The notes: generated by a model not told the origin, from the sequence alone. Shown: positions 18,457 to 27,715, counted from the stretch's first letter. The stretch: 64,000 nt of DNA from an uncultured Collinsella sp. (GCA_959020715.1 CAUESV010000011.1:8683-72682), one strand, 5' to 3'. Numbers and translations: made by a program.

Positions 18457-18939
18457 TTAGTGTAGCAGCTCGGTGAGGTTACGTTTAAAGCGAGCGCGGT
18501 CTTCGCTGGTAAATGCCGCCGGTCCGCGAGTGCGACCGCCAGCGCGGCGCACCTTCTTTTCCTCGTGACGAATAAACAGCTGCATATCGATGGTGGCTTT
18601 GTCGTACACGCGCCCGCGCACGCCGATGGCGGCGGCATCGCGTCCGAGCACCATACTCGCCAGGCCTATGTCCTGTGTCACGACCACATCGCCAGTCTGC
18701 AGGCGCTCGATAATGGCAAAGTCGGCGCTATCGGCTCCCACACTCACATCGAGCGTTGTGACCCAAAAGCCTCGACGCGCATGCTCGGCGTCGCGCGGAT
18801 CGTCGCGGCGAATGTGGCGTTCCAGGTTCTGCGTGCTGTTGCCGGCGATAACGACGGCAACGCCCGCCCTCCGCGCGCAGTCGATCGACTCGCGTGTGAC
18901 CGGGCAGGCGTCGGCATCAATAAAAAGCGTCTTTGGCAT
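18457..18939 (-). CDS. YaiI/YqxD family protein (DUF188)
   Basis: A 160-residue protein of the UPF0178 family. The opening FIDADACPV (about 6-14) and VVTQDIGLASMVL are family hallmarks; the fold is PIN-like, so nuclease activity has been proposed but is not established. The C-terminus is basic (RTRGPAAF...RARFKRNL), as is usual. Its ATG directly follows the stop of the upstream DUF308 gene, so the two are probably cotranscribed. Confidence 0.9.
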   Translation of the reverse strand: MPKTLFIDADACPVTRESIDCARRAGVAVVIAGNSTQNLERHIRRDDPRDAEHARRGFWVTTLDVSVGADSADFAIIERLQTGDVVVTQDIGLASMVLGRDAAAIGVRGRVYDKATIDMQLFIRHEEKKVRRAGGRTRGPAAFTSEDRARFKRNLTELLH

Positions 18940-19542
18940 CTAGCGCACCAGTTTGCCAAATTGAATAGCGCGAACAATCAGCGTCACGCCAAACACCAGC
19001 AGTGCGGCGCCGCTAAAGATGACGAGCATCTTGGCCGACCACAGCGGATAGATAAACACGAACATGCCGGCGATGATGGAGAGTGCGCCGCTCAGGATGG
19101 CGAGGGCGCGGTTGGCGGAAAGCTCGGATTCCAGAATCGACATGACGCCCTCGACGATCCAGCCAAAGCCGGCGACGACCACCACGAGCGTGGTGAGCGT
19201 CGCGGTCGAGAAGGCCTGGTTGCGCAGGATCACCACGCCACCCAGAATGATGAGCAGGTTGGAGATGATGCTCGTAACGCGCCAGCCGGTGGGCAGCAGC
19301 GGCTCGAAAACGGCGGTAAACAGCCTGATCGCGGCCGTGATCACAAAGTAGAAGCCCAAGACGGTCGTTAGGAAGACGAGGGACTTGGCGGGCGCAAACA
19401 GCAGCGCGATGCCGGCGAGCAGTGCGATGACGCCCGTGATGGCGTAAATCCAGCGCACGGCCTTGACGGCTTTGCCCGCCATGCTTTTCTCGTCAAATCC
19501 AAACTGGCTCGATTTTTGGTCATCGTTCTTAAAGATGCCCAT
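18940..19542 (-). CDS. HdeD-like membrane protein (DUF308)
   Basis: A 200-residue membrane protein with about six helices in three similar pairs, the DUF308/HdeD pattern (repeats of LLAGIALLFAP-like and LGGVVIL-like segments). E. coli HdeD is linked to acid resistance; function here is not known. The N-terminus is a short hydrophilic tail (about 30 residues). It ends exactly where yaiI begins. Confidence 0.85.
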   Translation of the reverse strand: MGIFKNDDQKSSQFGFDEKSMAGKAVKAVRWIYAITGVIALLAGIALLFAPAKSLVFLTTVLGFYFVITAAIRLFTAVFEPLLPTGWRVTSIISNLLIILGGVVILRNQAFSTATLTTLVVVVAGFGWIVEGVMSILESELSANRALAILSGALSIIAGMFVFIYPLWSAKMLVIFSGAALLVFGVTLIVRAIQFGKLVR

Positions 19543-19777
19543 AATGTCTCCTTTCCGCGCGGCGTAAGCCTTGATCGTTACAACCAGTATCGCCTAAAGG
19601 CACTGGCGTATGGGTCGGGGAGGGCGAAATGTAACCCAAAGGTCCCGAATTGTTTCCGTTGTTCCCCACGTCGCGATTTTCTATTCAACAGGTGTAGAAC
19701 ATTGCAGCCCTGTTCGTTATTGCCTACGTTTTAGGTTAGATTTTCCTAAGGACAATTGGCTTGTATTGGGGGTCCCT

Positions 19778-20449
19778 ATGAACGAAGCAGTTCCCGAGGC
19801 ACCGTCGAGTGTCGAATCGATGGCAAAGCAAGGTTGCGAAAAGCTCGGTCTGGAAGCGTTTGATGCGCTGGTCCGTCGTGCCCGTACGTGCCGTCGCTTT
19901 GACGAGTCTATGCGCGTGCCGCGCGAGTTTTTGCTCGAGCTGGCGGAGCTGGCGCACCTGACCCCGTGTGGTGCCAATGCTCAGCGTCTGCGTTTTCATG
20001 CGGTAAGCGGTGCAGAGGACTGCGCGCGCGTATTTGATGAGCTTGCGTGGGCCGGCGCGCTTAAGGATTGGCCGGGTCCCGATGAGGGCGAGCGCCCGAC
20101 CGGCTACATCGCGATTCTTGCCGAGCGCGCCGTTCCGGGCAAGCCCGCCGCTCCCATTACCGAGGTCGACACGGGCATTGCCGCGCAGACGATGATGCTC
20201 GCCGCCCGCAGCGCCACGCCCGAGGTGGCAGCCTGCATGTTCAAGGCCTTTACGCCCCACGCGATCGATGCCATGGGGCTCGATAACGACAAGTATGAGC
20301 TCAAGCTGATCATGGCGTTTGGCGTTCCGGCCGAGACACAGGTGATCGATGCGATCGATTCCAACCCCGATGGCTCCATCAATTATTGGCGCGACGAGGC
20401 ACAGGTGCACCACGTACCCAAGCGTTCGCTCGCCGACGTACTGCTGTAG
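19778..20449 (+). CDS. nitroreductase family protein
   Basis: A 223-residue FMN-dependent oxidoreductase-like protein. The N-terminal VRRARTCRRFDESMRVPRE and LTPCGANAQRLRFHAV match the FMN-binding opening of nitroreductases, and VDTGIAAQTMMLAA matches the mid-domain helix. Substrates in this family range from nitroaromatics to quinones and flavins. The start at 19778 follows TTGGGGGT; longer in-frame extensions lack family similarity. A hairpin repeat follows its stop. Confidence 0.85.
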   Translation: MNEAVPEAPSSVESMAKQGCEKLGLEAFDALVRRARTCRRFDESMRVPREFLLELAELAHLTPCGANAQRLRFHAVSGAEDCARVFDELAWAGALKDWPGPDEGERPTGYIAILAERAVPGKPAAPITEVDTGIAAQTMMLAARSATPEVAACMFKAFTPHAIDAMGLDNDKYELKLIMAFGVPAETQVIDAIDSNPDGSINYWRDEAQVHHVPKRSLADVLL

Positions 20450-20479
20450 TTGAGCGTCACCGCGGTGTGATCCGGCGGT

Positions 20480-20516
20480 AAACCACCACAAAGGTACCTG
20501 TCCCCTTTGCGGTGGT
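20480..20516 (-). repeat. CCACCACAAAGG hairpin repeat (copy 1 of 5)
   Basis: AACCACCACAAAGG pairs with CCTTTGCGGTGGT. The loop core reads GGGGACAGGT on the minus strand. It lies 31 nt after the nitroreductase stop and just before the phosphatase ribosome-binding site. Other copies are at 37639, 38599, 40180 and 40585. Confidence 0.8.
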
Positions 20517-20531
20517 GCGAGAGGAGGGCGT

Positions 20532-21074
20532 GTGGCAGATTTGTATTTGGTGCGGCATGGGCAGACTGAGCTCAATGTGCAGAACATTTTGCAGGGTGGG
20601 CACGATTCGCCGCTTACGGCGCGCGGGCGCGAGCAGGCGCTGGCGACGCGCGCGGCGTTTGAGGCGCGTGGCGTGACCTTTGACCGTGTGTATTCCTCCC
20701 CGTTGGGCCGGGCACGGCGTACGGCTGAGCTAATTGCTGGTGAGGGCCGCTCGATAGAGCTGGTCGATGACCTACGCGAGTGGCATTTGGGCTCGCTGGA
20801 GGGCACATCAAATCGTGATATGCCGCCGCAGCCCTGGGGCGATTATCCGGTCGCGTTTGGCGGCGAGTCGGAAGTGCAGCTCCAGTCGCGTATGGTCGCG
20901 GTGCTGTCGCGCATTATGGCCCGCCCCCAGCATAACTGCGTGCTGGCAGTCTCCCACGGCTCAGCCTGCCAGGAGTTTCTTGAGTATGTGACTGGCAGGG
21001 GAGAGCTACCCGACAACGGTGCCGTGCTTCATTTTTGCTATTGCGACGGGGCGTTTTCGCTCCTTGATTGGTAA
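20532..21074 (+). CDS. histidine phosphatase (phosphoglycerate mutase-like)
   Basis: A 180-residue member of histidine phosphatase branch 1. The catalytic motif LVRHGQTELN contains the phospho-accepting His at about residue 8, and the second His is in AVSHGSACQEF. It uses a GTG start with GAGGAGGG 4 nt upstream. The following gene is a paralogue whose start lies 17 nt after this stop. Substrate is unclear (sugar phosphate, cobalamin or nucleotide phosphatases all occur in the family). Confidence 0.9.
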   Translation: MADLYLVRHGQTELNVQNILQGGHDSPLTARGREQALATRAAFEARGVTFDRVYSSPLGRARRTAELIAGEGRSIELVDDLREWHLGSLEGTSNRDMPPQPWGDYPVAFGGESEVQLQSRMVAVLSRIMARPQHNCVLAVSHGSACQEFLEYVTGRGELPDNGAVLHFCYCDGAFSLLDW

Positions 21075-21091
21075 CGAACGAAAGGACCCCT

Positions 21092-21727
21092 ATGAATAAA
21101 GACCTGTATCTGGTTCGCCATGGACAGACGATATTCAACCTTAAGCGCATTATTCAGGGTTGGAGTGACTCGCCGCTTACGCAGTTGGGTTGCGATCAGG
21201 CGGCGCGCGCCGGCATGTTTTTACGTGCGCGCGGCATTGAGCCCGATCATGCCTACACCTCCACGCTTCATCGCACCGAGCAGACTATCGCCAACTTGTG
21301 GCGGGGCTTGGCGTACGAGCGCCTGGACGGCCTGCGTGAGTGGTTCTTTGGCGACTTTGAGGCCGAGCGCGTGATGCTCATGCCCGAGCGCCCGTGGCGC
21401 GACTTCTATCGCCAGTTTGGCGGCGAGGGCCAGATGCAGGTGCGCGAGCGCATGGTGGCGACGTTGACCGATCTTATGCGTCGCCCGGACCACGAGTGCG
21501 TGCTCGCGGTGAGCCACGGCTCGGCCATCAAGGAGTTTATGGATCACGTGAGGGGAGCGGCTGCCGACGAGCGCGAGCGCGTGCCGGGCAATTGCTCGTT
21601 GCTACATTTCGTGTTTGACGACGAGGCCGGTACGTTTGAGCTGATTGAGATTTTTACGCAGGAGGATTACGCGCGCGAGCTGGGGCTTGAACCGCTTGTG
21701 GCTACTGCAGGTCCGCAGCGCGGATAA
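21092..21727 (+). CDS. histidine phosphatase (second copy)
   Basis: A 211-residue paralogue of the preceding gene. LVRHGQTIFNLKR holds the catalytic His, with AVSHGSAIKEF for the second His. The two proteins share motif spacing and the WxxGD/WxxPL-type middle, so a tandem duplication is likely. The start at 21092 has AAAGGA upstream. A strong bidirectional terminator follows. Confidence 0.9.
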   Translation: MNKDLYLVRHGQTIFNLKRIIQGWSDSPLTQLGCDQAARAGMFLRARGIEPDHAYTSTLHRTEQTIANLWRGLAYERLDGLREWFFGDFEAERVMLMPERPWRDFYRQFGGEGQMQVRERMVATLTDLMRRPDHECVLAVSHGSAIKEFMDHVRGAAADERERVPGNCSLLHFVFDDEAGTFELIEIFTQEDYARELGLEPLVATAGPQRG

Positions 21728-21774
21728 CGCGAGCGTGGCGGCACGGGTCGCCGGCATAACTTCTCGACGCAAAA

Positions 21775-21815
21775 GGGGCGGAGATGCATGTACCTGCTGC
21801 ATCTCCGCCCCCTGT
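21775..21815. terminator. bidirectional terminator between convergent genes
   Basis: GGGGCGGAGATGCA pairs perfectly with TGCATCTCCGCCCC, with A-rich and T-rich flanks on the two sides. It separates the plus-strand phosphatase from the minus-strand DUF1015-like gene. Confidence 0.88.
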
Positions 21816-21856
21816 TTGTTGAGCTGCCGATTTTTGTGCTGGGCGGTCTGGTCTTG

Positions 21857-22546
21857 CTAGAACCGCGCGACCTGGTGCGTGAGCAGACCCGTCGGAACCT
21901 GCGGCGCGGCGCCGCTGACCTGCGCGGCGGGGAAGAGCACGGCAACGGTAAAGTTGAACGGCTCCTTGCCGGTGTACGTTCCGGCGGCACGGGCCTCATC
22001 GGTCAGCAGCTGCGACGCCCCGGTCAGAGCGGCGGCGTAGGCGGGGTCGTCGGCCAGTGCCGGCTCCGGTGCTTGGTCGAGCATAGCGCGGATGGCCCCG
22101 ACGGCGTCCTCGCGCTTGACCTCCCACGCGCGGTGCGTAATGCCCGCGGGGTCGGTGACGGCGTAGAGCGACGCGCCCTCTTTGGCGGCGCCCAGGATGA
22201 TATCCATGACGGGCGAGGCCTCGTAGGCGAGCGACACGGGGCGCGGCTGCACCTTGAGCTCGGCGATCGCGCGCGCGGCGGCGAGTGCGTCGACGCTCTC
22301 GGCGGCAGCCTCGTCGCTACCCGTCAGCACGTTAACCGGGCAGATTGCCACGACACCCGTCACGCGTCCCGGCTCGCCCGAGCATTCGTACACGTAATAC
22401 GCCGCACCCGGGTCCTTGAGCATCAGACCATCGGCAATGGCTCCGCGCAGAGCATCGTTGCCGCTCAGGATGCTGCCCATTGCAGGCAGCGCCTCGAGCA
22501 CGCGGTCCTGAGCCGGGCGGATGCAGGGAAACGGAAGTGCTTTCAT
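21857..22546 (-). CDS. short DUF1015-like protein
   Basis: A 229-residue protein I only partly recognise. The opening MKALPFPCIRPAQDRV and the later AAYYVYEC, VTGVVAICPV and PFNFTVAVLFPAAQ resemble DUF1015 proteins, which are about 400 residues and often sit with serA/serC. Here serA and serC are 3 kb away. The family's conserved ADGHHR segment is degenerate (ALADDPAYAAA), and the protein is about half the usual length, so the ancestral activity may be lost. Confidence 0.6.
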   Translation of the reverse strand: MKALPFPCIRPAQDRVLEALPAMGSILSGNDALRGAIADGLMLKDPGAAYYVYECSGEPGRVTGVVAICPVNVLTGSDEAAAESVDALAAARAIAELKVQPRPVSLAYEASPVMDIILGAAKEGASLYAVTDPAGITHRAWEVKREDAVGAIRAMLDQAPEPALADDPAYAAALTGASQLLTDEARAAGTYTGKEPFNFTVAVLFPAAQVSGAAPQVPTGLLTHQVARF

Positions 22547-22585
22547 GGGCGGTCCTAACGCACGAGTCGGTTTGTTCGCGGCTTA

Positions 22586-23806
22586 TTATGCCCCAACTTG
22601 GCCGCTCGCGTCCCAGAGCACGTTATCGGCGAGCGCGATTAGCACCTGCTGACAACGAACGATATCGGCGTGGGGCACATATTCGTTGGGCTTGTGCGCG
22701 AGCGCGAGCGACCCGGGACCGTAGCTCATGCAATTGCGGTTACCTGTCTTGCTGGCAATGACGGCGGTGTCGGTGTAGCCGGTAAAGAAGCCGACGGTCG
22801 TGTCCGCGGCCGTCACGTCATCGGCGGCACGCTTGAGCGCCGCTAGAAGGGGAGAGTTCGGGTCGCGCTCGATGGCGGGGCGGTCGCCCGTCACGGTGTA
22901 GCTGCCATGGCAACCGGGAACGGCGGCTTCGGCGACGGCGATGGCCTGCTCTACCATGCGCGTCGCGGCGACCGTATCGGTCGGCGGGGTCAGGCGCATG
23001 TCGACCCAGACTTTGGCGCGGTCGGGCACGACATAGGGGCGATATCCGCCCTCGATTTGGCCAAACGTGATGGTCGAAGACCCCAGCTCATCGTGCGCGG
23101 GCAGCACCACAAACGCGCGACGGAGCGAACACACGGCCTCGGCCATGGCGGCGACGGCATCCGCGCCCTTCCAGGGCTGGCTCGCGTGCGCCGTGACGCC
23201 AGCCATTTCAATCTCGAACCACGTGCGCCCCTTGTGCGCCACCTGGATCTGTCCGTCGGTGGGTTCGGTGTCCAGCACCCATTCACGCGAGCCGACCCAG
23301 CCGGCATCGATCGCGGCCTCTGAGCCGCGCATAAAGTCTTCCTCGTCGACCGAGCAGATGAGCGAAAAGCCGCGGCGGGGCAACGCGCCATCCGCCGCCA
23401 CGCGCTCGAGCGTATGGACCAGTGCGGCAATGGCGCAGGCCAGGCCACCCTTCATATCGCAGGCACCGCGGCCGTAGAGCTTGCCGTCGCGCACGACCGC
23501 CCCGAGCGGCGTAATGTCCGCGTCCCAGCCGTCGCCCAAGGTGACGGTATCCATGTGGCAGATGTAGACGAGCCGTGGCTCGTCGCTCAAACCGGGCACG
23601 GTGACCATAAGGTTACGGCGTCCGGGCAGCACCTCGAGTTCCTCAATCTGCACGGCATGGAGCGCAGGGCTATCGAGCTGCGCCAGCTGTCGCTCAATGA
23701 GCCTCTTAATGAAGCACTCGATCTCGCCCTCATATGCGCCGGGGTCCGAGCTGTCAATCTTCACAAGGTCCTGCGCAAGCCGCCAGGCAAAGTCCTCATC
23801 AACCAT
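22586..23806 (-). CDS. M20 family metallohydrolase (ArgE/DapE-like)
   Basis: A 406-residue zinc hydrolase. Metal motifs are ICHMDTV, YGRGACDMKGG and the Glu pair in SVDEEDF; the dimerisation domain lies in the middle. Family members are desuccinylases, acetylornithine deacetylases or peptidases, and specificity cannot be fixed from sequence. The start at 23806 has GAGG 7 nt upstream. It lies 39 nt upstream of the DUF1015-like gene on the same strand, so an operon is possible. Confidence 0.85.
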   Translation of the reverse strand: MVDEDFAWRLAQDLVKIDSSDPGAYEGEIECFIKRLIERQLAQLDSPALHAVQIEELEVLPGRRNLMVTVPGLSDEPRLVYICHMDTVTLGDGWDADITPLGAVVRDGKLYGRGACDMKGGLACAIAALVHTLERVAADGALPRRGFSLICSVDEEDFMRGSEAAIDAGWVGSREWVLDTEPTDGQIQVAHKGRTWFEIEMAGVTAHASQPWKGADAVAAMAEAVCSLRRAFVVLPAHDELGSSTITFGQIEGGYRPYVVPDRAKVWVDMRLTPPTDTVAATRMVEQAIAVAEAAVPGCHGSYTVTGDRPAIERDPNSPLLAALKRAADDVTAADTTVGFFTGYTDTAVIASKTGNRNCMSYGPGSLALAHKPNEYVPHADIVRCQQVLIALADNVLWDASGQVGA

Positions 23807-23960
23807 ATGCAACCTCACAATCAGTCTGCTTTCCAAACCGATTGTAAGCCTCCCAAGAGATCTGTGACGCGCGCACAGCAGCATTTACCGTTCGCAGGCC
23901 GAGCCAGCGCGTTTGCCGTCCAGGCGGGCTCACAAACGACGTAGTGGGTACGTACCCTTC

Positions 23961-25010
23961 ATGGACGACATGCTGTGCGACATATCTGCCTTTCGGTATC
24001 ACCGGATACCCCCACAGGTCTTGGCAATAATGCCGGACCTGCCCGATTCTGTAGACGATCCGCGCAGGGAGCATCTTTGTGAGCATCCGCTCGTGACGCA
24101 TTTCCTGGACACCCCGTTACACGTGTTGGCACAGGGCAGCTGCGGACGTAAGGGCGATCGCATTGTCAGGCATGTTTGGAACGGGGAGAGGCCGTTTGAC
24201 TCCGTGCGGCAGACAGAGTTTGGCCTTGATGTCGCATCCCCGCTCTTTACCCTGCTGACCCTGGCTTCCTCGGTCTCAAACGAGCGCCTGATCATGTGCA
24301 TGTATGAGATGTGCGGCACCTTTGCCGTGTGCAAGGTTGCGCCTCAGGTAAAGTCGGCACTTGAGCAGGCATACGGGGGCCGGTGGGGTGACGCACAGTT
24401 GGGCTGGGAAAACGTAAAGGATGCCTCGGGGAATCCAACGGACCTGTGGAAACGACCGCCCTTGATCGAGCTCTCTGAACTTACGGAGTACGTCGATAAG
24501 GTCCGGGGGCTCCGCGGCGCTAAATCGTTCATACGAGCCGCGAAATGCATTACGGGGGTGGCAGCATCGCCGCTCGAGGTCCAGGCTTCGATGCTGTTTG
24601 GCCTTACGAGGTTGCGCGGCGGCGAAGGGCTGAGCCTTACCAATAACGTTGAGATTCGTATGACGCGCAGCGCCCGCCTGATTTCGGGGCTTGATAGGCG
24701 CTATGCCGATATCCTGCTGGCAAATAAGGACGGCAGTCGAGAGTGTCTGGTTGAATGCCAAGGTAAAGCCATTCACGGATCCATTGAATCCAAGATCTCG
24801 GACTCCGATCGAACGACGGCCTTGCAAGCCATGGGATATCCCGTCGTTCTGATGACCTATGGTCAGCTGGCCGACTTCGATGCCTTCCGCGTGGTGATGG
24901 AGCTCATCATGTCCTATCTCGATGTGCCGCTGAAAGACAAGACGCCGCGACAGCAGGAGCTCGAACGGCGGCTTCGTGAGGAGATTTTTATCGATTGGGC
25001 GGGAATGTAG
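23961..25010 (+). CDS. nuclease-like protein, intact member of a paralogous family
   Basis: A 349-residue protein of unproven function. From about residue 170 it aligns by eye with the frameshifted gene at 14333-15762: RGAKSFIRAAKC, ASPLEVQASML, RYADILLANK, ECLVECQGKAIH, then ALQAMGYPVV and FRVVMELIM. Conserved E (SPLE), D (ADILL) and E-x-Q-G-K positions resemble a PD-(D/E)XK/DUF559-like active site. The N-terminal half includes MCMYEMCGTFAVC, matching YYFEICGSYAL of the paralogue. The start is uncertain: a TTG at 23913 would add 16 residues. Stand-alone gene. Confidence 0.7.
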   Translation: MDDMLCDISAFRYHRIPPQVLAIMPDLPDSVDDPRREHLCEHPLVTHFLDTPLHVLAQGSCGRKGDRIVRHVWNGERPFDSVRQTEFGLDVASPLFTLLTLASSVSNERLIMCMYEMCGTFAVCKVAPQVKSALEQAYGGRWGDAQLGWENVKDASGNPTDLWKRPPLIELSELTEYVDKVRGLRGAKSFIRAAKCITGVAASPLEVQASMLFGLTRLRGGEGLSLTNNVEIRMTRSARLISGLDRRYADILLANKDGSRECLVECQGKAIHGSIESKISDSDRTTALQAMGYPVVLMTYGQLADFDAFRVVMELIMSYLDVPLKDKTPRQQELERRLREEIFIDWAGM

Positions 25011-25283
25011 CCGCGCGGTGGGTAAACGGTAGCGCGAGCTAGAGTTCTGGTCGCAAAAAGGCTTCAATTTTGCCTTGGAGGGACCCTAAAAATGCTATCT
25101 AGAATAAGTTGTTTCGGAAAATAGACAGTCAACTTACATTCGGCACATAGAGACCGATTTTTACCTCCTAAAGTCCCTGATAAAGCTGTTTATCAAAGCG
25201 GGTGTGCTTAGCGACTGGAGCCTCACTATCGATTATCTGAAAAAACTTGTTCTGGGTATCATTTTAAAGTCGTCCGGAGCAAC
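25011..25283. other. A+T-rich gene-free stretch
   Basis: No supported gene. It is clearly richer in A+T than the flanks. It holds a TGATAAA/TTTATCA inverted repeat near 25179 and an AAGGC/GCCTT hairpin near 25059. It may be the remains of transferred DNA beside the nuclease-like gene. Confidence 0.5.
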
Positions 25284-25320
25284 AAAATCGCCCCCCGTTT
25301 CGTGAAAACGGGGGGCGAAT
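25284..25320 (-). terminator. intrinsic terminator of serC-serA
   Basis: On the minus strand TCGCCCCCCGTTTT pairs with AAACGGGGGGCGA and is followed by TTTTGTT. It lies 38 nt past the serA stop. Confidence 0.9.
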
Positions 25321-25357
25321 GGGCTTCGTGGTCTGTCTGGCAGGCTTGGCACCGGCG

Positions 25358-26521
25358 CTATTTAATCACGCGCACGCGATACATCGACGGAATCTGCTTG
25401 AGCGCCTCGATCGTGCTGCCGTCCAGGTGCTCATCGGTGTCGAACATGGTGTAGGCGTTCTCGCCAGCGGACTCGTTGGTCATACGCTGCACGTTGGCAT
25501 TGTCCTTGGCCAGAATTGCCGTGATCTGGCCAATCATGTTGGGCACGTTGGCGTGCAGGCAGGCGATGCGGCTTGCGGCGCGCGCCTTGCCCATGCTGCA
25601 GGCGGGGTAGTTGACGCTATGTGCGATGTTGCCGTTCTCCAGGTAATCCTTGAGCTCGCTGATGGCCATATCGGCGCAGTTGGCCTCGGCCTCGCCAGTG
25701 CCGGCGCCCGAGTGCGTGGTGATAAACGTGTTGGGCATCTTGACGGTCTTGGGCGTGGCAAAGTCGCAGCTAAACCAGCTCAGCTTGCCCTCGCGCAGGG
25801 CAGCGTCGACGGCGTCCTCGTCAATGATGGTCTCGCGTGCGTAGTTGATCAGCACGGCGTCGGGTGCCAGCAGGTTAATCTGCTCGGTGCTGATCATGCC
25901 GATGGTGTCGGCCTTGCTGGGCACGTGCACGGTGAGGTAGTCGCAGCCGCGGCAGAGATCTTCGAGCGTGCCCACGCGCTGCACCTCGCGGCTCAGCACC
26001 CACGCGTGCTCGACGGAAATGAACGGGTCGTAGCCGTAAACGTCCATGCCCAGGTCGACGCAGGCGTTGGCGACCTTGGAGCCCACGTTGCCCAGGCCGA
26101 TGACACCGATGCGCTTGCCCTTGAGCTCGCGGCCCACAAAGGCCTTCTTGGCCTTTTCGGCATCGACCTGAATCTCGGGGTCGTCGGCGTTGTCACGCAC
26201 CCAGTTCATCGATTGCACCACACCGCGGCTCGAGAGCACCAGCATGCCTAGGACGAGCTCCTTAACGGCGTTGCTGTTGGCGCCGGGGGAGTTAAAGACG
26301 ACGACGCCCTTCTTGGCGTACTCCTCGACGGGGATGTTGTTGACGCCGGCGCCGCAGCGGGCGATGGCGCGGATGCCCTCGGGCAGCTCGTAGCCGTGCA
26401 GGTCGGTCGAGCGCATCAGGATCGCGTCGGCCTCCTCGGCGGTGCTTACAAACTCGTAGCCCTCGCCAAACTCGACCTTGCCGTCCTTGGTGATGTCGTC
26501 GATGGTCTTAATCTTGCGCAT
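25358..26521 (-). CDS. serA: D-3-phosphoglycerate dehydrogenase
   Basis: A 387-residue enzyme that starts serine synthesis by oxidising 3-phosphoglycerate to phosphohydroxypyruvate with NAD. Visible are the substrate-side ARCGAGVNNIP, the NAD motif GVIGLGNVGSKVA, the catalytic His in FITTHSGAGTGEAE, and a C-terminal ACT-like domain (about 315-387, with an RMTNESAGENAYTMFD core). Length fits the short ACT-bearing SerA type. serC lies upstream on the same strand, 69 nt away, giving a serC-serA transcript. Confidence 0.92.
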   Translation of the reverse strand: MRKIKTIDDITKDGKVEFGEGYEFVSTAEEADAILMRSTDLHGYELPEGIRAIARCGAGVNNIPVEEYAKKGVVVFNSPGANSNAVKELVLGMLVLSSRGVVQSMNWVRDNADDPEIQVDAEKAKKAFVGRELKGKRIGVIGLGNVGSKVANACVDLGMDVYGYDPFISVEHAWVLSREVQRVGTLEDLCRGCDYLTVHVPSKADTIGMISTEQINLLAPDAVLINYARETIIDEDAVDAALREGKLSWFSCDFATPKTVKMPNTFITTHSGAGTGEAEANCADMAISELKDYLENGNIAHSVNYPACSMGKARAASRIACLHANVPNMIGQITAILAKDNANVQRMTNESAGENAYTMFDTDEHLDGSTIEALKQIPSMYRVRVIK

Positions 26522-26590
26522 GGAAAACTCCTTAGAGGGTTTGTCTAAAACAAGTGGTTTGAAGTGGCTGGTCGGCCCGCGCGTTGCGGG

Positions 26591-27715
26591 CTAGTTAGAT
26601 TGCGGACTCAAACTATGCTGTGCTTCGAAGTCCTTCATGTACGAGGCCAGTGCCTGGGCATCTTCCATGGTTACGGCGTTGTAGACGCTGGCGCGCATGC
26701 CGCCCACCAGGCGATGGCCCTTGACGTTTTGAATCTGGTGCTCGGCCGCGCCTGCGACAAAGGCCGCGTCGAGTCCGGCGTCGCCGGTGCGGAAGGTGAC
26801 GTTGGCGATGGAGCGACTGCCTGTCTGCGCAGTGCCGTGGAACAGCTCGCTGTGCCCGAGCAGGTCGTAGAGCAGGTTGGCTTTGGCCCAGTTGCGCTCG
26901 GCCATGGCGGCAAGTCCACCGGTCTGCTCCACCCAATGGAGCACCTTGCCGCATACGTAGATACCAAAGGTGTTAGGCGTATTGAGCATGGATCCCTTGG
27001 CGGCCTGGGTCTTGAGGTCCAGGTACTGCGGCGTCTGCGCAAAGGCGGGGCCATCTGCGATGAGGTCGTCGCGCACGATGACCACGGTCACGCCCGCGGC
27101 GCCGGCGTTTTTCTGCGCGCCGGCGTAAATGAGCCCGTAGCGCTCGACGTCGAGCGGCTGCGACAGAAAGCAGCTCGAGACATCGGCGACCAGCGGCACA
27201 TCGCCGCAGCTGGGCAGCTCGTGGTACATGGTGCCAAAGATGGTGTTGTTCTGGCAGATGTAGACGTAGTCGAGCCCATCGCCCTCGGCCTCGGCGGCAA
27301 TGCGCGCGTTGATATTGGCCATGGTGGGGATGCGGTCGAAGTTGGTGTCCTCGGAGCTCGCGAGCAGCACGGCCTCACCGTACTTGGCGGCTTCTTTGTA
27401 TGCCTTGTTGGCAAAGTTGCCGGTCACGATGTAGCCGGCGCGGCCGCGGCGCATGAGGTTCATGGGGATGCCCGCAAACTGCAGTGTGGCGCCGCCCTGC
27501 AAAAACAGGACGCGGTAGTTGTCGGGGATGCTCAGCAGGCGACGCAGGGTTGCCTCGGCGTCGTCGATGATCTGCTGGTACATGCTAGATCGATGGCTCA
27601 TCTCGAGCACGGACATGCCGCAACCGCGGTAGTCCATCATCTCGTCGGCGATCTCGGCGAGCACGCTTGTAGGCAGTGCGGCCGGGCCAGCTGAGAAGTT
27701 GTGCACACGTGCCAT
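26591..27715 (-). CDS. serC: phosphoserine aminotransferase
   Basis: A 374-residue PLP enzyme converting phosphohydroxypyruvate and glutamate to phosphoserine. It opens with HNFSAGPAALP, the SerC hallmark. The PLP Lys lies in YAGAQKNAGAAGVTVV, and DVSSCFLSQPLDV precedes it. Full length. It is the first gene of serC-serA; serB is not nearby. The ATG at 27713-27715 follows GAGGGAGACT. Confidence 0.95.
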   Translation of the reverse strand: MARVHNFSAGPAALPTSVLAEIADEMMDYRGCGMSVLEMSHRSSMYQQIIDDAEATLRRLLSIPDNYRVLFLQGGATLQFAGIPMNLMRRGRAGYIVTGNFANKAYKEAAKYGEAVLLASSEDTNFDRIPTMANINARIAAEAEGDGLDYVYICQNNTIFGTMYHELPSCGDVPLVADVSSCFLSQPLDVERYGLIYAGAQKNAGAAGVTVVIVRDDLIADGPAFAQTPQYLDLKTQAAKGSMLNTPNTFGIYVCGKVLHWVEQTGGLAAMAERNWAKANLLYDLLGHSELFHGTAQTGSRSIANVTFRTGDAGLDAAFVAGAAEHQIQNVKGHRLVGGMRASVYNAVTMEDAQALASYMKDFEAQHSLSPQSN

